Assembly: GCF_014638995.1 (NCBI RefSeq)
Contig: NZ_BMFR01000001.1
Coordinates: 186,001-250,000 of the forward strand
Direction: 5' to 3'
DNA from: Virgibacillus oceani
GTDB lineage: Bacteria; Bacillota; Bacilli; Bacillales; Amphibacillaceae
Length of the DNA: 64,000 nucleotides
Shown: piece after piece, positions 49,166 to 61,795 of the stretch
Layout of the letters: each line of letters begins with the position of its first letter
How positions within the stretch are numbered: the first letter of the stretch is position 1
Position numbers and translations under genes: made by a program
The notes under the pieces: generated by a model
The model's input: only the letters and a program-made list of their open reading frames with translations
What the model was told of the DNA's origin: nothing
The model's database searches: none

Positions 49166-49693
49166 GTGAGGGAAAAAGATATTATTGATGTTCTGCGATT
49201 ATATCGTCATGATTTAATGAACGATTTACAGATTATACAAGGGTATTTAACGATGGGTAAAATGGATAAGGTACATGATAAAATAACTTCATGTATGGCT
49301 CATTTTGATAAAGAAAGAAAATTAATGAGTTTAAATATTCCAAAATTCGCTTTATGGTTAATACAATTTAATTCCTTACATGCAACGTTTCGATTTACAT
49401 ATGATATTTGCATCGAAAATAAAAATTTAAACGAAATAGACACTATTCTTTTAAAACAGTGTCAAGCTTGTATTAATTTTCTTGAAAAAGCGGCAAATGA
49501 TTCTGAGGTATTCGAAGGAAATATAAGTCTTGGTTATCAAGATGAAATGATTGTAACAGTCCAAATTTTTCTTGCAGGTAACTTGAAAAGGTTAGAAAAT
49601 TATGAAGCAGCGCCTATTTTAGAGCGGTTTTCGTTACATATGAAACAAGAAGATGATGGAATAACTTGTAATTTAGCTATTCCGTTAAATTAA
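49166..49693 (+). CDS. spo0B: Sporulation initiation phosphotransferase Spo0B
   Basis: Histidine phosphotransferase passing phosphate from Spo0F to Spo0A. The phospho-accepting histidine is at residue 15 in LYRHDLMNDLQIIQGYL, in the first helix of the dimerisation hairpin; the rest is a degenerate kinase-like domain. I use the GTG at 49166 behind gggggga, giving 175 residues; a frame start at 49103 would run through the rpmA terminator. Followed 16 bases later by obg, as in B. subtilis. Confidence 0.93.
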   Translation: MREKDIIDVLRLYRHDLMNDLQIIQGYLTMGKMDKVHDKITSCMAHFDKERKLMSLNIPKFALWLIQFNSLHATFRFTYDICIENKNLNEIDTILLKQCQACINFLEKAANDSEVFEGNISLGYQDEMIVTVQIFLAGNLKRLENYEAAPILERFSLHMKQEDDGITCNLAIPLN

Positions 49694-49702
49694 TTGAGGT
49701 GA

Positions 49703-50989
<1,287 letters not shown>

Positions 50990-51022
50990 TTTCCTTGATA
51001 AGGGTGTAAAAGAGGGGTATTA

Positions 51023-51475
51023 ATGACGCACATAGATGAAAAGTTTTATTTGGTCCGAAGTGATGTGTTACCTGAATCAATGAGGAAAACAATTGAAGTA
51101 AAAGAGTTAATTGAAAGAGGAAAGGTAAAAACAATTTTTGAAGCAGTACAGAAAGTAAACCTATCAAGAAGTGCTTATTACAAATATAAGGACACCGTTT
51201 TTCCTTTCCAAGCAATGGTTAAGGAAAAAATAATGACATTGTTTTTCCATTTAGAGGACCGTAGTGGTACACTTTCAAAATTGTTGGCAATTGCAGCAGA
51301 GGCTGGATGTAATGTTTTAACAATTCATCAAACCATTCCAATTCAAGGTAAAGCAAACGTTACATTGTCACTTGATATTTCTTCTATATCCTATGATGTA
51401 GAGAAACTTATTCATAAATTAAGGCAATTAGATTTTGTTGATCGTGTTGATATGTTAAGTTCAGGGTTAAGTTAG
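51023..51475 (+). CDS. pheB: ACT domain protein PheB
   Basis: A 150-residue protein placed between obg and pheA. A short helix-turn-helix-like N-terminus ([20 protein letters not shown]) is followed by an ACT domain ([20 protein letters not shown]) that should bind an amino acid, probably phenylalanine. Despite its name it has no mutase motifs. Thirteen bases separate it from pheA. Confidence 0.9.
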   Translation: MTHIDEKFYLVRSDVLPESMRKTIEVKELIERGKVKTIFEAVQKVNLSRSAYYKYKDTVFPFQAMVKEKIMTLFFHLEDRSGTLSKLLAIAAEAGCNVLTIHQTIPIQGKANVTLSLDISSISYDVEKLIHKLRQLDFVDRVDMLSSGLS

Positions 51476-51487
51476 GGAGAGGATTTT

Positions 51488-52342
51488 TTGACAAAGAGAA
51501 TAGGATATTTAGGTCCAAAAGGAACATTTACAAAATTGGCTGTTGACGCAGCATTTAATGGTGAAGATAAACATAGCTTTAAAACAATTCCAGAATGTAT
51601 TGATGCTGTGAATGAAAATATGATTGATATAGGTGTAGTACCTTTGGAAAATGCCATTGAGGGGACCGTGCAATTAACTGTTGATTATCTTGTACATCAA
51701 GTGAGATTACCGATTTATGCTGAAATTGTCGTTCCTATCCAGCAACACTTACTCGTGCATTCTGATTTTACAGGGGATTTATCAGAAATAGAAGAAATTC
51801 ATTCCCACAGCCATGCTATTGCTCAGTGTCATCAATATATTCATAAATACATTCCTTGGGCAGGTATTAAATTCACCTCATCAACAGGAAAAGCTGCCGA
51901 AATTGTTAGCGGCAGTGACAAATATATTGCAGCGATTGGAAATAAACTGGCTGCAGAAGAGTATGGTTTAGCCATTTATAAAGAGAATATTCATGACTAT
52001 TCAAATAACCATACAAGATTTGCTGTTTTGGCAAAAGAAAAAGAAACTGTACATATAAAGCACGCAGTTGACACAGAAAAAACAAGTCTGTTAATTACAT
52101 TGCCAAGTGATTATGCGGGGGCTTTACACCAAGTGCTATCCGCATTCGCATGGCGTAAAATGAATTTATCAAAAATAGAATCAAGACCAATGAAAACCGG
52201 ATTGGGGAATTATTTCTTTATTGTTGATGTAAATCAGCCATATGATGATGTATTGTTCCCAAGTGTTAAAGCGGAACTTGAAGCATTAGGATGCAAAGTA
52301 ACGATTCTTGGAACATATCCGGTTTATCAGCTGGATATTTAA
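51488..52342 (+). CDS. pheA: Prephenate dehydratase
   Basis: Converts prephenate to phenylpyruvate in phenylalanine synthesis, 284 residues. The N-terminal IGYLGPKGTFTKLAVD, substrate loop VPLENAIEGTVQLTVD and catalytic TRF motif (NNHTRFAVLAKE) are intact; a C-terminal ACT domain with ESRPMKTGLGNYFF gives feedback control. TTG start behind gagagga. Confidence 0.97.
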   Translation: MTKRIGYLGPKGTFTKLAVDAAFNGEDKHSFKTIPECIDAVNENMIDIGVVPLENAIEGTVQLTVDYLVHQVRLPIYAEIVVPIQQHLLVHSDFTGDLSEIEEIHSHSHAIAQCHQYIHKYIPWAGIKFTSSTGKAAEIVSGSDKYIAAIGNKLAAEEYGLAIYKENIHDYSNNHTRFAVLAKEKETVHIKHAVDTEKTSLLITLPSDYAGALHQVLSAFAWRKMNLSKIESRPMKTGLGNYFFIVDVNQPYDDVLFPSVKAELEALGCKVTILGTYPVYQLDI

Positions 52343-52358
52343 ATATGCTTTCCCAATT

Positions 52359-52397
52359 ACTGTCTATTCCTTTAGAAAGGGATAGACAGTTTTTTTA
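52359..52397 (+). terminator. Terminator after pheBA
   Basis: Twelve-bp stem actgtctattcc with gggatagacagt and seven T. Confidence 0.9.
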
Positions 52398-52496
52398 TTT
52401 AAAATTAAATTATTTTCAACTTTTTTCATTCTAATGCATATGTTGATAATGAGTGATTAGCCCAGTCAACTTGAAATGAAAGGAGTTTGGAATAAC

Positions 52497-53498
52497 TTGA
52501 AGATTCACATCGTGCAAAAAGGAGATACATTGTGGGAACTATCAAAGAAATATGGAGTAGATTTTGAACAACTCAAGCAGGTCAATTCACAATTATCCAG
52601 TCCAGATATGATTATGCCAGGTATGAAAATAAAAATACCTAGTTCGTCAAAACCAGTACCAAAGGAGGGCATGAATCCAAAAGAATCACAACAGCCTATT
52701 GCTACGAATCCATATAAAAATACTTCACCAAAACCTTTACCTGTAATAAAAGAGGATGATAAAGAAAAACCAAAACCAATTCAGCCACAGATGCCAATGC
52801 AGCCGAAAAAGGAAATGCCGATAAAACCACAGCCACAACCGAAAAAAGAAATGCCAATACAACCGCAGCCTCAACCGCAAATACCAATGCAACCAATAAT
52901 ACAAATGCCAATTATGGAACAGGAAATGCAAAATTATACGACGATCAATCTTCCAAAAATGCCAGTTTATCATCCGCCGGTTGAAAAACCAAAAGAGAAA
53001 CCTGCTGTTAAAGAAAAAATGAAGCCAATGCCTTTACCGCAGCCAATGCATATGGTTCCATTATGCTGTCATGTTATTAATCCATATTGTCCACCAGGAC
53101 CTCATGATTTCTTTCCAGTAATGGGAACATTTCCAGCTGGCCACGCTCCAATGGCACCTATGCACATGCAGCATGGAGGAATGGCTCAACCATATGCACA
53201 TGGTGGCCATATGATGGAATCACCTGAAATGGAAATGCCAGTGAAACCGAATTATCAGGCTGGAGGAAAGGATTGCGGTTGTAAAGGAAAGGGGTCTTAT
53301 CCCAATCAAATGGGAGGATATCATATGAATAACCCATCATCATTTGGAGGCTATGATTTCAATCGACAGCCTGGTTATGTTCCACAAAATTATCCACCAC
53401 ATTTTGCTAATGTTCCAGTCACTGAAAATCAATACCCTAAACCACCTGGACCTTCTTTTGACTATAGGAATGAAGAGGAAGACATACAAGGTGAGTAG
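52497..53498 (+). CDS. safA: Spore coat morphogenetic protein SafA
   Basis: A 333-residue inner-coat morphogenetic protein that partners SpoVID. An N-terminal LysM domain (KIHIVQKGDTLWELSKKYGV to MKIKIPSS) is followed by a proline/methionine/glutamine-rich repeat stretch (units such as PKKEMPIQPQ) and a tail rich in His, Met, Gly and Tyr with a DCGCKGKG motif. The start is TTG at 52497, matching the B. subtilis N-terminus MKIHIVQKGD; RBS aaggag is 13 bases before it. Its stop overlaps the next gene. Confidence 0.92.
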   Translation: MKIHIVQKGDTLWELSKKYGVDFEQLKQVNSQLSSPDMIMPGMKIKIPSSSKPVPKEGMNPKESQQPIATNPYKNTSPKPLPVIKEDDKEKPKPIQPQMPMQPKKEMPIKPQPQPKKEMPIQPQPQPQIPMQPIIQMPIMEQEMQNYTTINLPKMPVYHPPVEKPKEKPAVKEKMKPMPLPQPMHMVPLCCHVINPYCPPGPHDFFPVMGTFPAGHAPMAPMHMQHGGMAQPYAHGGHMMESPEMEMPVKPNYQAGGKDCGCKGKGSYPNQMGGYHMNNPSSFGGYDFNRQPGYVPQNYPPHFANVPVTENQYPKPPGPSFDYRNEEEDIQGE

Positions 53499-54453
53499 TA
53501 ATAGCAGCAGAGACGAATTGAAAACCAATCGTCTCTCTTCTTTTTTATATCGAGAAGGAAAATTAAGAATTGCTAAAGCAGCCCCGATAAAATCAACTGT
53601 AATATTGGTGGAAACCGAAACAGGCAGCAAATTTATTTTGAAAAAACACAGTAAAAAAGTTGTTGTTGACCAGCAATGGGAGTTTTTTGCCAATGGAAGG
53701 TCGTCTGTAGTTATTCCGTTCATACGATTTCCTAATGGTAAAAAGTTTCTTGTCACCAGTGAACATTATTGGACAATTGCCCCATTTGTAGAAGGGATAA
53801 AATTAAATTATGGATTAATTAGCGATCGTAAAGCATGCATAACCACTTTACGATCGTTTCATGACAATGCACAAGGAATAAAAGTTTCAAATCCAATCAA
53901 ACGTAAATTATTTTATAATCGTTGGTATAACAGATTGCAGTCATTTAAAAGAACGAACGAATATTTCGTTAAAAATGGTTTTGAAAGTCTCTTTACGGAT
54001 ATAGTACAAACTACGGAAACCCAATTACTTATTGTATCCGAACTTCCATGGAGGAAATTAGAGCAAAAAGCCGAACAGCAGCATTCTTGGATCCATGGGG
54101 ATGTCGCATCACATAACTTTATACGTAACAATAATATTTATTTAATTGATTTTGATTTATTGGCACAATCCCCAATCATATATGATTATATTCAGTTAGC
54201 CCAGCGGTTTTTGCCGCATTTAGATTGGGATTTAGAAGCACTGCTTGCCTATCAAATGGTAGAAGAAAATCAATTTAAAAATTGGATTCTTGCAATGGCC
54301 GTTCCAAGCGATGTGTTACGTGAATGGCTGCATTATCTTTCTGGAAGCTCCCCGATGCCCATCCATCATTATTTAACGGACATGGAAAAAGAGTGGATTA
54401 AACGGCAAGAGTTTTTGAAAAATGCCAAATCAATGCTAAAATTATATTATTAA
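53491..54453 (+). CDS. CotS/APH-like kinase-fold protein
   Basis: A 320-residue protein with the aminoglycoside phosphotransferase fold. Brenner-type catalytic loop HSWIHGDVASHNFI (aspartate and asparagine present) and metal motif YLIDFDLLAQSPIIYD are both intact, and FILKKHSKK is the ATP-lysine strand. It is distantly related to spore coat CotS/YutH/YsxE proteins; substrate unknown. I start at the GTG at 53491, eight bases before the safA stop, with agagga upstream; an ATG at 53470 is an alternative. Coupling to safA suggests a coat role. Confidence 0.78.
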   Translation: MSSNSSRDELKTNRLSSFLYREGKLRIAKAAPIKSTVILVETETGSKFILKKHSKKVVVDQQWEFFANGRSSVVIPFIRFPNGKKFLVTSEHYWTIAPFVEGIKLNYGLISDRKACITTLRSFHDNAQGIKVSNPIKRKLFYNRWYNRLQSFKRTNEYFVKNGFESLFTDIVQTTETQLLIVSELPWRKLEQKAEQQHSWIHGDVASHNFIRNNNIYLIDFDLLAQSPIIYDYIQLAQRFLPHLDWDLEALLAYQMVEENQFKNWILAMAVPSDVLREWLHYLSGSSPMPIHHYLTDMEKEWIKRQEFLKNAKSMLKLYY

Positions 54454-54638
54454 ACAGGGCTGTTTCCAAAAATGCACAAAAGAGTGGGGTTTCTAAGAGG
54501 CAAAGGTGCATATTCCAGCAGTGTCCGGAAAGGTGAATTGGGAATCGGTGGTTACGTCGCATGTCAGTTCTTCTGTTTAGATAACAACAGTTTTTAATCA
54601 CGGCAATAAATTTCTATTTTAGAAAAAAGGAGCAATGG

Positions 54639-55376
54639 ATGATGAGAGAATCCGTGGATAATATTGTGCAATGGTTACAAGAACAAATCAAAGAGACTGG
54701 TGTAAAAGGATTATTGGTTGGTGTTAGTGGGGGAATTGATTCAGCAGTTGTTGCCCATTTAATAAAACGGGCAGCTCCAAATAATTCCCTGGGTGTGATT
54801 ATGCCTTGTAAAAGCACAGCGTCCGACATGGAGCATGCACAGGATGTAATCGATAGCTGCGAAATTGAGGCTGTTACGGTTGATTTATCAGAGACACACG
54901 ATGTCATGTACAATACTATTCAAAATCAGGTGAAACAAAAAAATCAATGGAATAAAAAAAATGACCAGCTTGCAGATGCCAATCTTAGGGCGAGACTTCG
55001 TATGAGTACGTTGTATACACTTGCAACAAATTACAACTATCTAGTTGTTGGTACAGATAATGCTGCCGAATGGTATACAGGGTATTTTACTAAATATGGT
55101 GATGGTGGAGTAGATATATTACCTATTGTTAATTTTACTAAAAGTGAAGTTAAGGAAATGGCTAGATATCTGGGTGTACCGGATCAAGTGATTAATAAAA
55201 AACCAAGTGCTGATTTATGGGAAGGGCAGACAGATGAAGCAGAAATGGGTACCACTTATGATGTTATTGACGCTTATTTAAAAGGGGAAAAGATACCGGA
55301 TAGGGATAAGGAAATAATTGAAAGTCTCCATAAACGAACAGAGCATAAACGAAGTGGTGCAGCGCAATATAGTTAA
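54639..55376 (+). CDS. nadE: NH3-dependent NAD synthetase
   Basis: Makes NAD from deamido-NAD with ammonia; 245 residues, shorter than the 272 of B. subtilis NadE and nearer the compact form seen in clostridia and archaea. PP-loop GVSGGIDSAVVAHL near residue 29, GTDNAAEWYTGYFTKYGDGG and KKPSADLWEGQTDEAEMG are diagnostic. RBS aaaggagc. The 185-base gap before it holds no gene that I can support. Confidence 0.93.
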   Translation: MMRESVDNIVQWLQEQIKETGVKGLLVGVSGGIDSAVVAHLIKRAAPNNSLGVIMPCKSTASDMEHAQDVIDSCEIEAVTVDLSETHDVMYNTIQNQVKQKNQWNKKNDQLADANLRARLRMSTLYTLATNYNYLVVGTDNAAEWYTGYFTKYGDGGVDILPIVNFTKSEVKEMARYLGVPDQVINKKPSADLWEGQTDEAEMGTTYDVIDAYLKGEKIPDRDKEIIESLHKRTEHKRSGAAQYS

Positions 55377-55397
55377 AGGGATTATTTAACTGGTTTA

Positions 55398-55442
55398 AAA
55401 ACACCTTTCTTTATACAGGCTAACTTGTAAGGGAGGTGTTTT
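55398..55442 (+). terminator. Hairpin after nadE that covers the next gene's ribosome binding site
   Basis: A 14-bp stem (55398-55411 with 55429-55442, two G-T pairs) followed by five T. The right arm contains gggaggtg, the RBS of the lipoprotein gene at 55444, so full-length messages should have this site masked. Confidence 0.75.
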
Positions 55443-55443
55443 T

Positions 55444-55998
55444 ATGAACAATAAAATCGTTTTAACATCTGGTTTTATCCTTGTATTTCTATTCGGTTGT
55501 TCCAATACAAATCAAGATGATAATGCACAAGGGAATGATGCTGAAACACAACCAATGCATTATGAAACCGATAAAGGACAAAAGGATTTAGGTATCTACG
55601 ACAATTATGTTGGAGAAAAAGGCGGCTACAAACAAAGTGATCAAAAGGGGACTAATGCTTCTGAAGGAAACAGCGGCAACTATACGGATATATTTACTAA
55701 CGAAGAATCAAATGAAATATACAGACACGTAACCGGTCTTAAAGATGTAAAGAATGCTCAAATTGCTTCCACAGAAGATAAAATAATAGTCGCAGTTATG
55801 TTAAATGAACATCCCAATCCTGATATTCGTGATGTAATTGCACAGGAAGTTCAAAAATTTGTTCCAGACAAGACGGTTGTTGTGTATACGGATGAAATTT
55901 ATTGGGACAGAATGAGTAATTTGAAGGCTAGATCGGAAGCGGAACATGGGGGAAATGATTTTCAGGAACAAATTAAAAAGTTTTTTAATAATGAATGA
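55444..55998 (+). CDS. YhcN/YlaJ-family sporulation lipoprotein
   Basis: A 184-residue lipoprotein: signal peptide with lipobox FLFGC at Cys19, a polar linker rich in Gly/Gln/Asp, and a C-terminal domain (IYRHVTGLKDVKNAQIASTEDKIIVAV) typical of the YhcN/YlaJ spore lipoprotein family, to which B. subtilis CoxA (same neighbourhood) also belongs. Function in spore cortex or germination is inferred from the family. Confidence 0.85.
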   Translation: MNNKIVLTSGFILVFLFGCSNTNQDDNAQGNDAETQPMHYETDKGQKDLGIYDNYVGEKGGYKQSDQKGTNASEGNSGNYTDIFTNEESNEIYRHVTGLKDVKNAQIASTEDKIIVAVMLNEHPNPDIRDVIAQEVQKFVPDKTVVVYTDEIYWDRMSNLKARSEAEHGGNDFQEQIKKFFNNE

Positions 55999-56025
55999 CC
56001 TTTGCTTCCAGGCAAAGGTTTTTAC
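55998..56025 (+). terminator. Terminator after the lipoprotein gene
   Basis: acctttgc with gcaaaggt, six-base loop, then T residues. Confidence 0.8.
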
Positions 56026-56147
56026 TTTTTATTCGGCACTTTCACTATTTATTTGTCAAATGAATCCTTCACAATGAAGTTGCACTTTATAATTCATTCA
56101 ATTTTTGATATAGTAAAAAAGGAAATTTCTAGAGAGGAGAATGTCCT

Positions 56148-56879
56148 ATGGCTGGTCATTCTAAGTGGAAGAATATACAACGAAGAAAGAATGCTCAGGA
56201 TGCGAAGAAAGGAAAAATCTTTATGCGACATGCTAAAGATATATACGTAGCTGCAAAACAAGGTGGCGGGGATATTACAACGAATGCATCATTAAGATTA
56301 GCAGTTGACAAAGCAAAAGCGGATAATATGCCGAATCACAATATTGATCGTGCTATAAAAAAAGCAACAGGTACACTAGACGGAGCCAATTTTGAGGAAA
56401 TCACTTATGAAGGATACGGTCCTGGCGGGGCAGCAGTAATTGTTAATATTTTGACAGATAATAAAAACCGTACCGCTGCTGAAATCAGACATGCTTTCAA
56501 AAAAAATGGCGGGAACCTCGGCGAGAATGGCAGCGTTGCTTTCATGTTTGACCGAAAAGGCTATATAGTTATTGAGAATGAAGATGGAGCTATTGATGAG
56601 GACGAAATAACCCTTGAAGCAATTGAGGCAGGTGCTGATGATATTGTTGTAGAAGAAGGGGTGTATGAAATTTTTACATCACCTGAAAATTTTGATGCAG
56701 TATGTACACATTTGCGAGAAAATGATTATACACTGGCGGATGCTGAGGTCACATTAATTCCGCAAACGTATAGTAAACTAGCTGCAGAAGATACTGAGAA
56801 AATGATGAATCTTATTGATGTACTGGAAGATAATGAGGATGTTCAAGATATTCATCATAATTTAGAGGATGCTGAATAG
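56148..56879 (+). CDS. yrbC: YebC/PmpR family protein
   Basis: A 243-residue cytoplasmic protein starting [20 protein letters not shown], with the YebC signatures [18 protein letters not shown] and [20 protein letters not shown]. Long annotated as a transcription regulator; some members are now linked to relieving ribosome stalling. B. subtilis yrbC lies at the same place before ruvA. RBS agaggag. Confidence 0.96.
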   Translation: MAGHSKWKNIQRRKNAQDAKKGKIFMRHAKDIYVAAKQGGGDITTNASLRLAVDKAKADNMPNHNIDRAIKKATGTLDGANFEEITYEGYGPGGAAVIVNILTDNKNRTAAEIRHAFKKNGGNLGENGSVAFMFDRKGYIVIENEDGAIDEDEITLEAIEAGADDIVVEEGVYEIFTSPENFDAVCTHLRENDYTLADAEVTLIPQTYSKLAAEDTEKMMNLIDVLEDNEDVQDIHHNLEDAE

Positions 56880-56898
56880 AAATTTCATCTATTTTCTT

Positions 56899-57106
56899 AA
56901 AAAGAGGCTGGACATAACTAAATTGTTTAATCCAAAGCCGAACATTTCACCATACTACAGAAGGAAATACACGGAGACTCCTGCGGGATGAAAAGCCTAG
57001 GCTCAGGGCAGCCCGCGGAAAGCGTAGTGTATTTCCCTAGCGGTATGTATGCACCAACTATGTTCGGATTTTATTTTGGTTAAACACTTTTGTCCCAGGC
57101 TCTTTT
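56899..57106 (+). repeat. Nested hairpin repeat after yrbC
   Basis: Outer arms aaaagaggctgg and cccaggctcttttt; inner arms ccgaacat and atgttcgg; innermost ggaaatacac and gtgtatttcc around a unit with actcctgcggga and gcccgcggaaagcg. The central unit is a short relative of the units in the 523-bp elements; the outer part (ggacataac) matches the hairpins at 21549 and 63770. Likely terminator of yrbC with an inserted repeat. It fills most of the 325-base gap before ruvA. Confidence 0.75.
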
Positions 57107-57204
57107 TCAGGTTTTAACAGTGTTGTTATATTTCCTTGTTTCTGTACCCAGGATATAAAGGTGTGTTAAACTAAATAAAGGAATTCCGATGAGGAGAAGG
57201 GTAA

Positions 57205-57813
57205 ATGATTGCTTATATTAAGGGTAATATTACATATATATTTGATGACTCTGTTATAGTTGATGTTCAGGGGGTTGGGTACGAGATTATGTGTGCCAAT
57301 CCTTTTGTATTTCAATCATCATTGCATCAGGAAGTATTAATTCACACTTATCATTACGTTCGTGAAGATATGCAAGTGTTATACGGATTCAAAAACCAGG
57401 ATCAAAAATCACTTTTCACAAAGCTTCTTCAAGTCTCTGGAATAGGCCCCAAAGGTGCTTTGGCAATATTAGGGGCTGTTAATGTGGGAGATTTTATTGC
57501 GGCAGTTGAGCGAGAAGATGACAAATTTTTAACAAGTTTTCCCGGAATAGGTAAAAAAACTGCGAGACAGGTTATATTGGATTTAAAAGGTAAATTGACA
57601 ACAATGCTTTCGTTAGATGCACAGCCGGAGATATTAAATTCCGAAAGTACTGCTGTATCGCCAAACGGGTTAAATGAAGCCCAGGAGGCATTAAAAGCGT
57701 TGGGATACTCAGACCGGGAAATAAAATCAATAATGCCGAAACTGCAAAAGGAAAATATTAAAAATACAGATGAAATTATCCGCAAAGCATTAGGATTATT
57801 GGTGAAAAATTAA
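57205..57813 (+). CDS. ruvA: Holliday junction DNA helicase subunit RuvA
   Basis: A 202-residue Holliday-junction binding protein: OB-fold N-terminus (MIAYIKGNITYIFDDSVIVD), two helix-hairpin-helix motifs (LLQVSGIGPKGALAIL and LTSFPGIGKKTARQVILDL) and the RuvB-binding C-terminal domain (LNEAQEALKALGYSDREIK). I saw no LexA-type operator upstream. Confidence 0.98.
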   Translation: MIAYIKGNITYIFDDSVIVDVQGVGYEIMCANPFVFQSSLHQEVLIHTYHYVREDMQVLYGFKNQDQKSLFTKLLQVSGIGPKGALAILGAVNVGDFIAAVEREDDKFLTSFPGIGKKTARQVILDLKGKLTTMLSLDAQPEILNSESTAVSPNGLNEAQEALKALGYSDREIKSIMPKLQKENIKNTDEIIRKALGLLVKN

Positions 57814-57825
57814 GGGGAAATCATT

Positions 57826-58830
57826 ATGGATGAGCGTATTGTTACAGGTGAAATACAAGCTGAAGATTCAACAGTTGAGCTTAGTCTCCGCCCCACATCA
57901 CTTAATCAATACATCGGTCAGCAAAAGGTGAAGGAAAATCTAAGTATATTCATTAAGGCTGCGAAAATGCGTGAGGAACCGCTCGACCATGTTTTACTTT
58001 ACGGTCCACCAGGATTGGGAAAAACGACGCTTGCTGCCATTATTGCAAACGAAATGGGGGTACAGTTTCGCTCAACTTCAGGACCAGCGATAGAACGTGC
58101 GGGAGATCTTGCAGCAATTCTATCATCACTTGATCCAGGTGATGTTTTGTTCATTGATGAGGTCCATCGTCTGCCACGTTCAGTTGAAGAGGTTCTTTAT
58201 TCGGCAATGGAAGACTTTTTCCTGGATATTGTTATAGGTACGGGTCCTAGCGCAAGGTCAGTCCGAATCGAACTTCCGCCATTCACATTGGTGGGGGCAA
58301 CAACTCGTGCGGGACTATTATCAGCACCGCTCCGTGATCGTTTCGGTGTATTAAGCAGATTAGAATATTATGAGGCAAAGGATTTATGCTCCATTGTTGA
58401 AAGGACAGCAGATATATTTCAAACTTCAATTACAAAAGATGCTGCAGCAGAGGTTTCACGAAGGTCCAGAGGTACACCTAGAATAGCGAACAGACTGTTA
58501 AAACGCATTCGGGATATCTCCCAAGTTAAAGGAGAAAATACCATAAGTCTAGAAACAACCGATCTTGCTTTACAGATGCTTCAGGTTGATGATGTTGGCT
58601 TGGACCATATAGATCACAAACTTTTAAAAGGAATTATAGAGGGCTTTCAGGGTGGTCCAGTTGGCCTTGATACGATTGCTGCGACTATTGGTGAAGAATC
58701 ACAGACAATTGAAGATGTTTACGAACCATACTTATTGCAAATTGGCTTTATTCAACGAACACCAAGAGGACGAATTGTAACACCAAAGGCATATCAGCAT
58801 TTTGGTATAAAAGGGAACGAAACCGAATGA
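57826..58830 (+). CDS. ruvB: Holliday junction DNA helicase subunit RuvB
   Basis: AAA+ branch-migration motor of 334 residues. Walker [13 protein letters not shown] near residue 65, Walker [10 protein letters not shown], sensor [18 protein letters not shown] and the winged-helix C-terminus ([16 protein letters not shown]). Twelve bases after ruvA; its end overlaps the next gene by four bases. Confidence 0.98.
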   Translation: MDERIVTGEIQAEDSTVELSLRPTSLNQYIGQQKVKENLSIFIKAAKMREEPLDHVLLYGPPGLGKTTLAAIIANEMGVQFRSTSGPAIERAGDLAAILSSLDPGDVLFIDEVHRLPRSVEEVLYSAMEDFFLDIVIGTGPSARSVRIELPPFTLVGATTRAGLLSAPLRDRFGVLSRLEYYEAKDLCSIVERTADIFQTSITKDAAAEVSRRSRGTPRIANRLLKRIRDISQVKGENTISLETTDLALQMLQVDDVGLDHIDHKLLKGIIEGFQGGPVGLDTIAATIGEESQTIEDVYEPYLLQIGFIQRTPRGRIVTPKAYQHFGIKGNETE

Positions 58831-59024
58831 ATATAGGAAAACTATTTATTTTTTTAGGGATAGTATTTATTGTGATCGGTGTTATTTGGACGTTTATCGG
58901 AAAACTGCCAGGTGACATAAGTTTTAAAAGGGGAAATGTTTCATTTCATTTTCCGATTATGACTTCAATTGTTGTTAGTATTATATTATCCCTTATCTTT
59001 TTTATATTAGGAAAATTTCGTTAG
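58827..59024 (+). CDS. DUF2905 small membrane protein
   Basis: A 65-residue protein with two membrane helices flanking a short loop ([19 protein letters not shown]), the typical DUF2905 signature. Function unknown. It overlaps the ruvB stop (ATGA) and precedes queA, a position shared by many Firmicutes and consistent with an operon member. Confidence 0.88.
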   Translation: MNIGKLFIFLGIVFIVIGVIWTFIGKLPGDISFKRGNVSFHFPIMTSIVVSIILSLIFFILGKFR

Positions 59025-59045
59025 TAGTGTAAGGAGATCAGCATC

Positions 59046-61233
<2,188 letters not shown>

Positions 61234-61251
61234 AGAAAGGAGGAATTCATA

Positions 61252-61512
61252 ATGAACACACTTATAAATTTAGCACCAATTATTTTAATGTTTGTTATCT
61301 TTTACTTTTTGTTAATCCGTCCGCAGCAAAAACGCCAAAAGCAAGTGAAGCAGATGCAATCGGATTTGAAAAAGGGAGATTCAGTCGTAACAATTGGCGG
61401 TTTCCACGGAACAGTACATACGATTGATGAAGCGATCGTGGTAATTGAAGGCGGGGACGGTACAAAACTGACATACGACCGTTCTGCAATCCGTGAAGTA
61501 AAAAACAGCTAA
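61252..61512 (+). CDS. yajC: Preprotein translocase subunit YajC
   Basis: An 86-residue single-span membrane protein (IILMFVIFYFLLIRPQQKRQKQ) accessory to SecDF; the cytoplasmic part GDSVVTIGGFHGTVHTID is typical. RBS aaaggagga. Last of queA-tgt-yajC. Confidence 0.96.
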   Translation: MNTLINLAPIILMFVIFYFLLIRPQQKRQKQVKQMQSDLKKGDSVVTIGGFHGTVHTIDEAIVVIEGGDGTKLTYDRSAIREVKNS

Positions 61513-61541
61513 TGCGAAAATAGCAGTTAGAATCAGGGGAC

Positions 61542-61592
61542 AAGCAATAGACGCGTTCCTTAACAGATTAAGGCGCAAGTCTGTTGCTTTTG
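61542..61592 (+). terminator. Terminator after yajC
   Basis: aagcaatagac with gtctgttgctt enclosing gcgttcctta/taaggcgc, then T residues. Confidence 0.8.
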
Positions 61593-61611
61593 CCGCTACT
61601 GTACATAAGAA

Positions 61612-61645
61612 AGAAGTTAATGGAATTAATCCATTAACTTCTTTT
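61612..61645. terminator. Second terminator after yajC
   Basis: Perfect 12-bp stem agaagttaatgg with ccattaacttct followed by T-rich DNA; probably bidirectional. Confidence 0.75.
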
Positions 61646-61795
61646 CATTATTCGTCTAGGAAACTATAAAATTTGAATGCTGTGGATAACTAAACTACCG
61701 CATCGGCCACGTCCAGCTCCAGCGCTAAAGCCGTGATGGACTGACAGATACCTCCGTACGATAAGGTCAACATCAATTCGCTTACGCTCACCCGA

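Noticed and set aside
53340..53756. 138-codon reverse frame over the safA/kinase junction
   Set aside because: Both overlapping forward genes are well supported; the reverse frame has no recognisable domain.
54454..54638. Possible small gene or relic between the kinase gene and nadE
   Set aside because: Both strands are broken by stops and no RBS-led frame or repeat was found.
56940..57070. ccgaacat...atgttcgg as a LexA operator for ruvAB
   Set aside because: The two half-sites are more than 100 bases apart and form hairpin arms; the Bacillus LexA box needs a four-base gap between half-sites.
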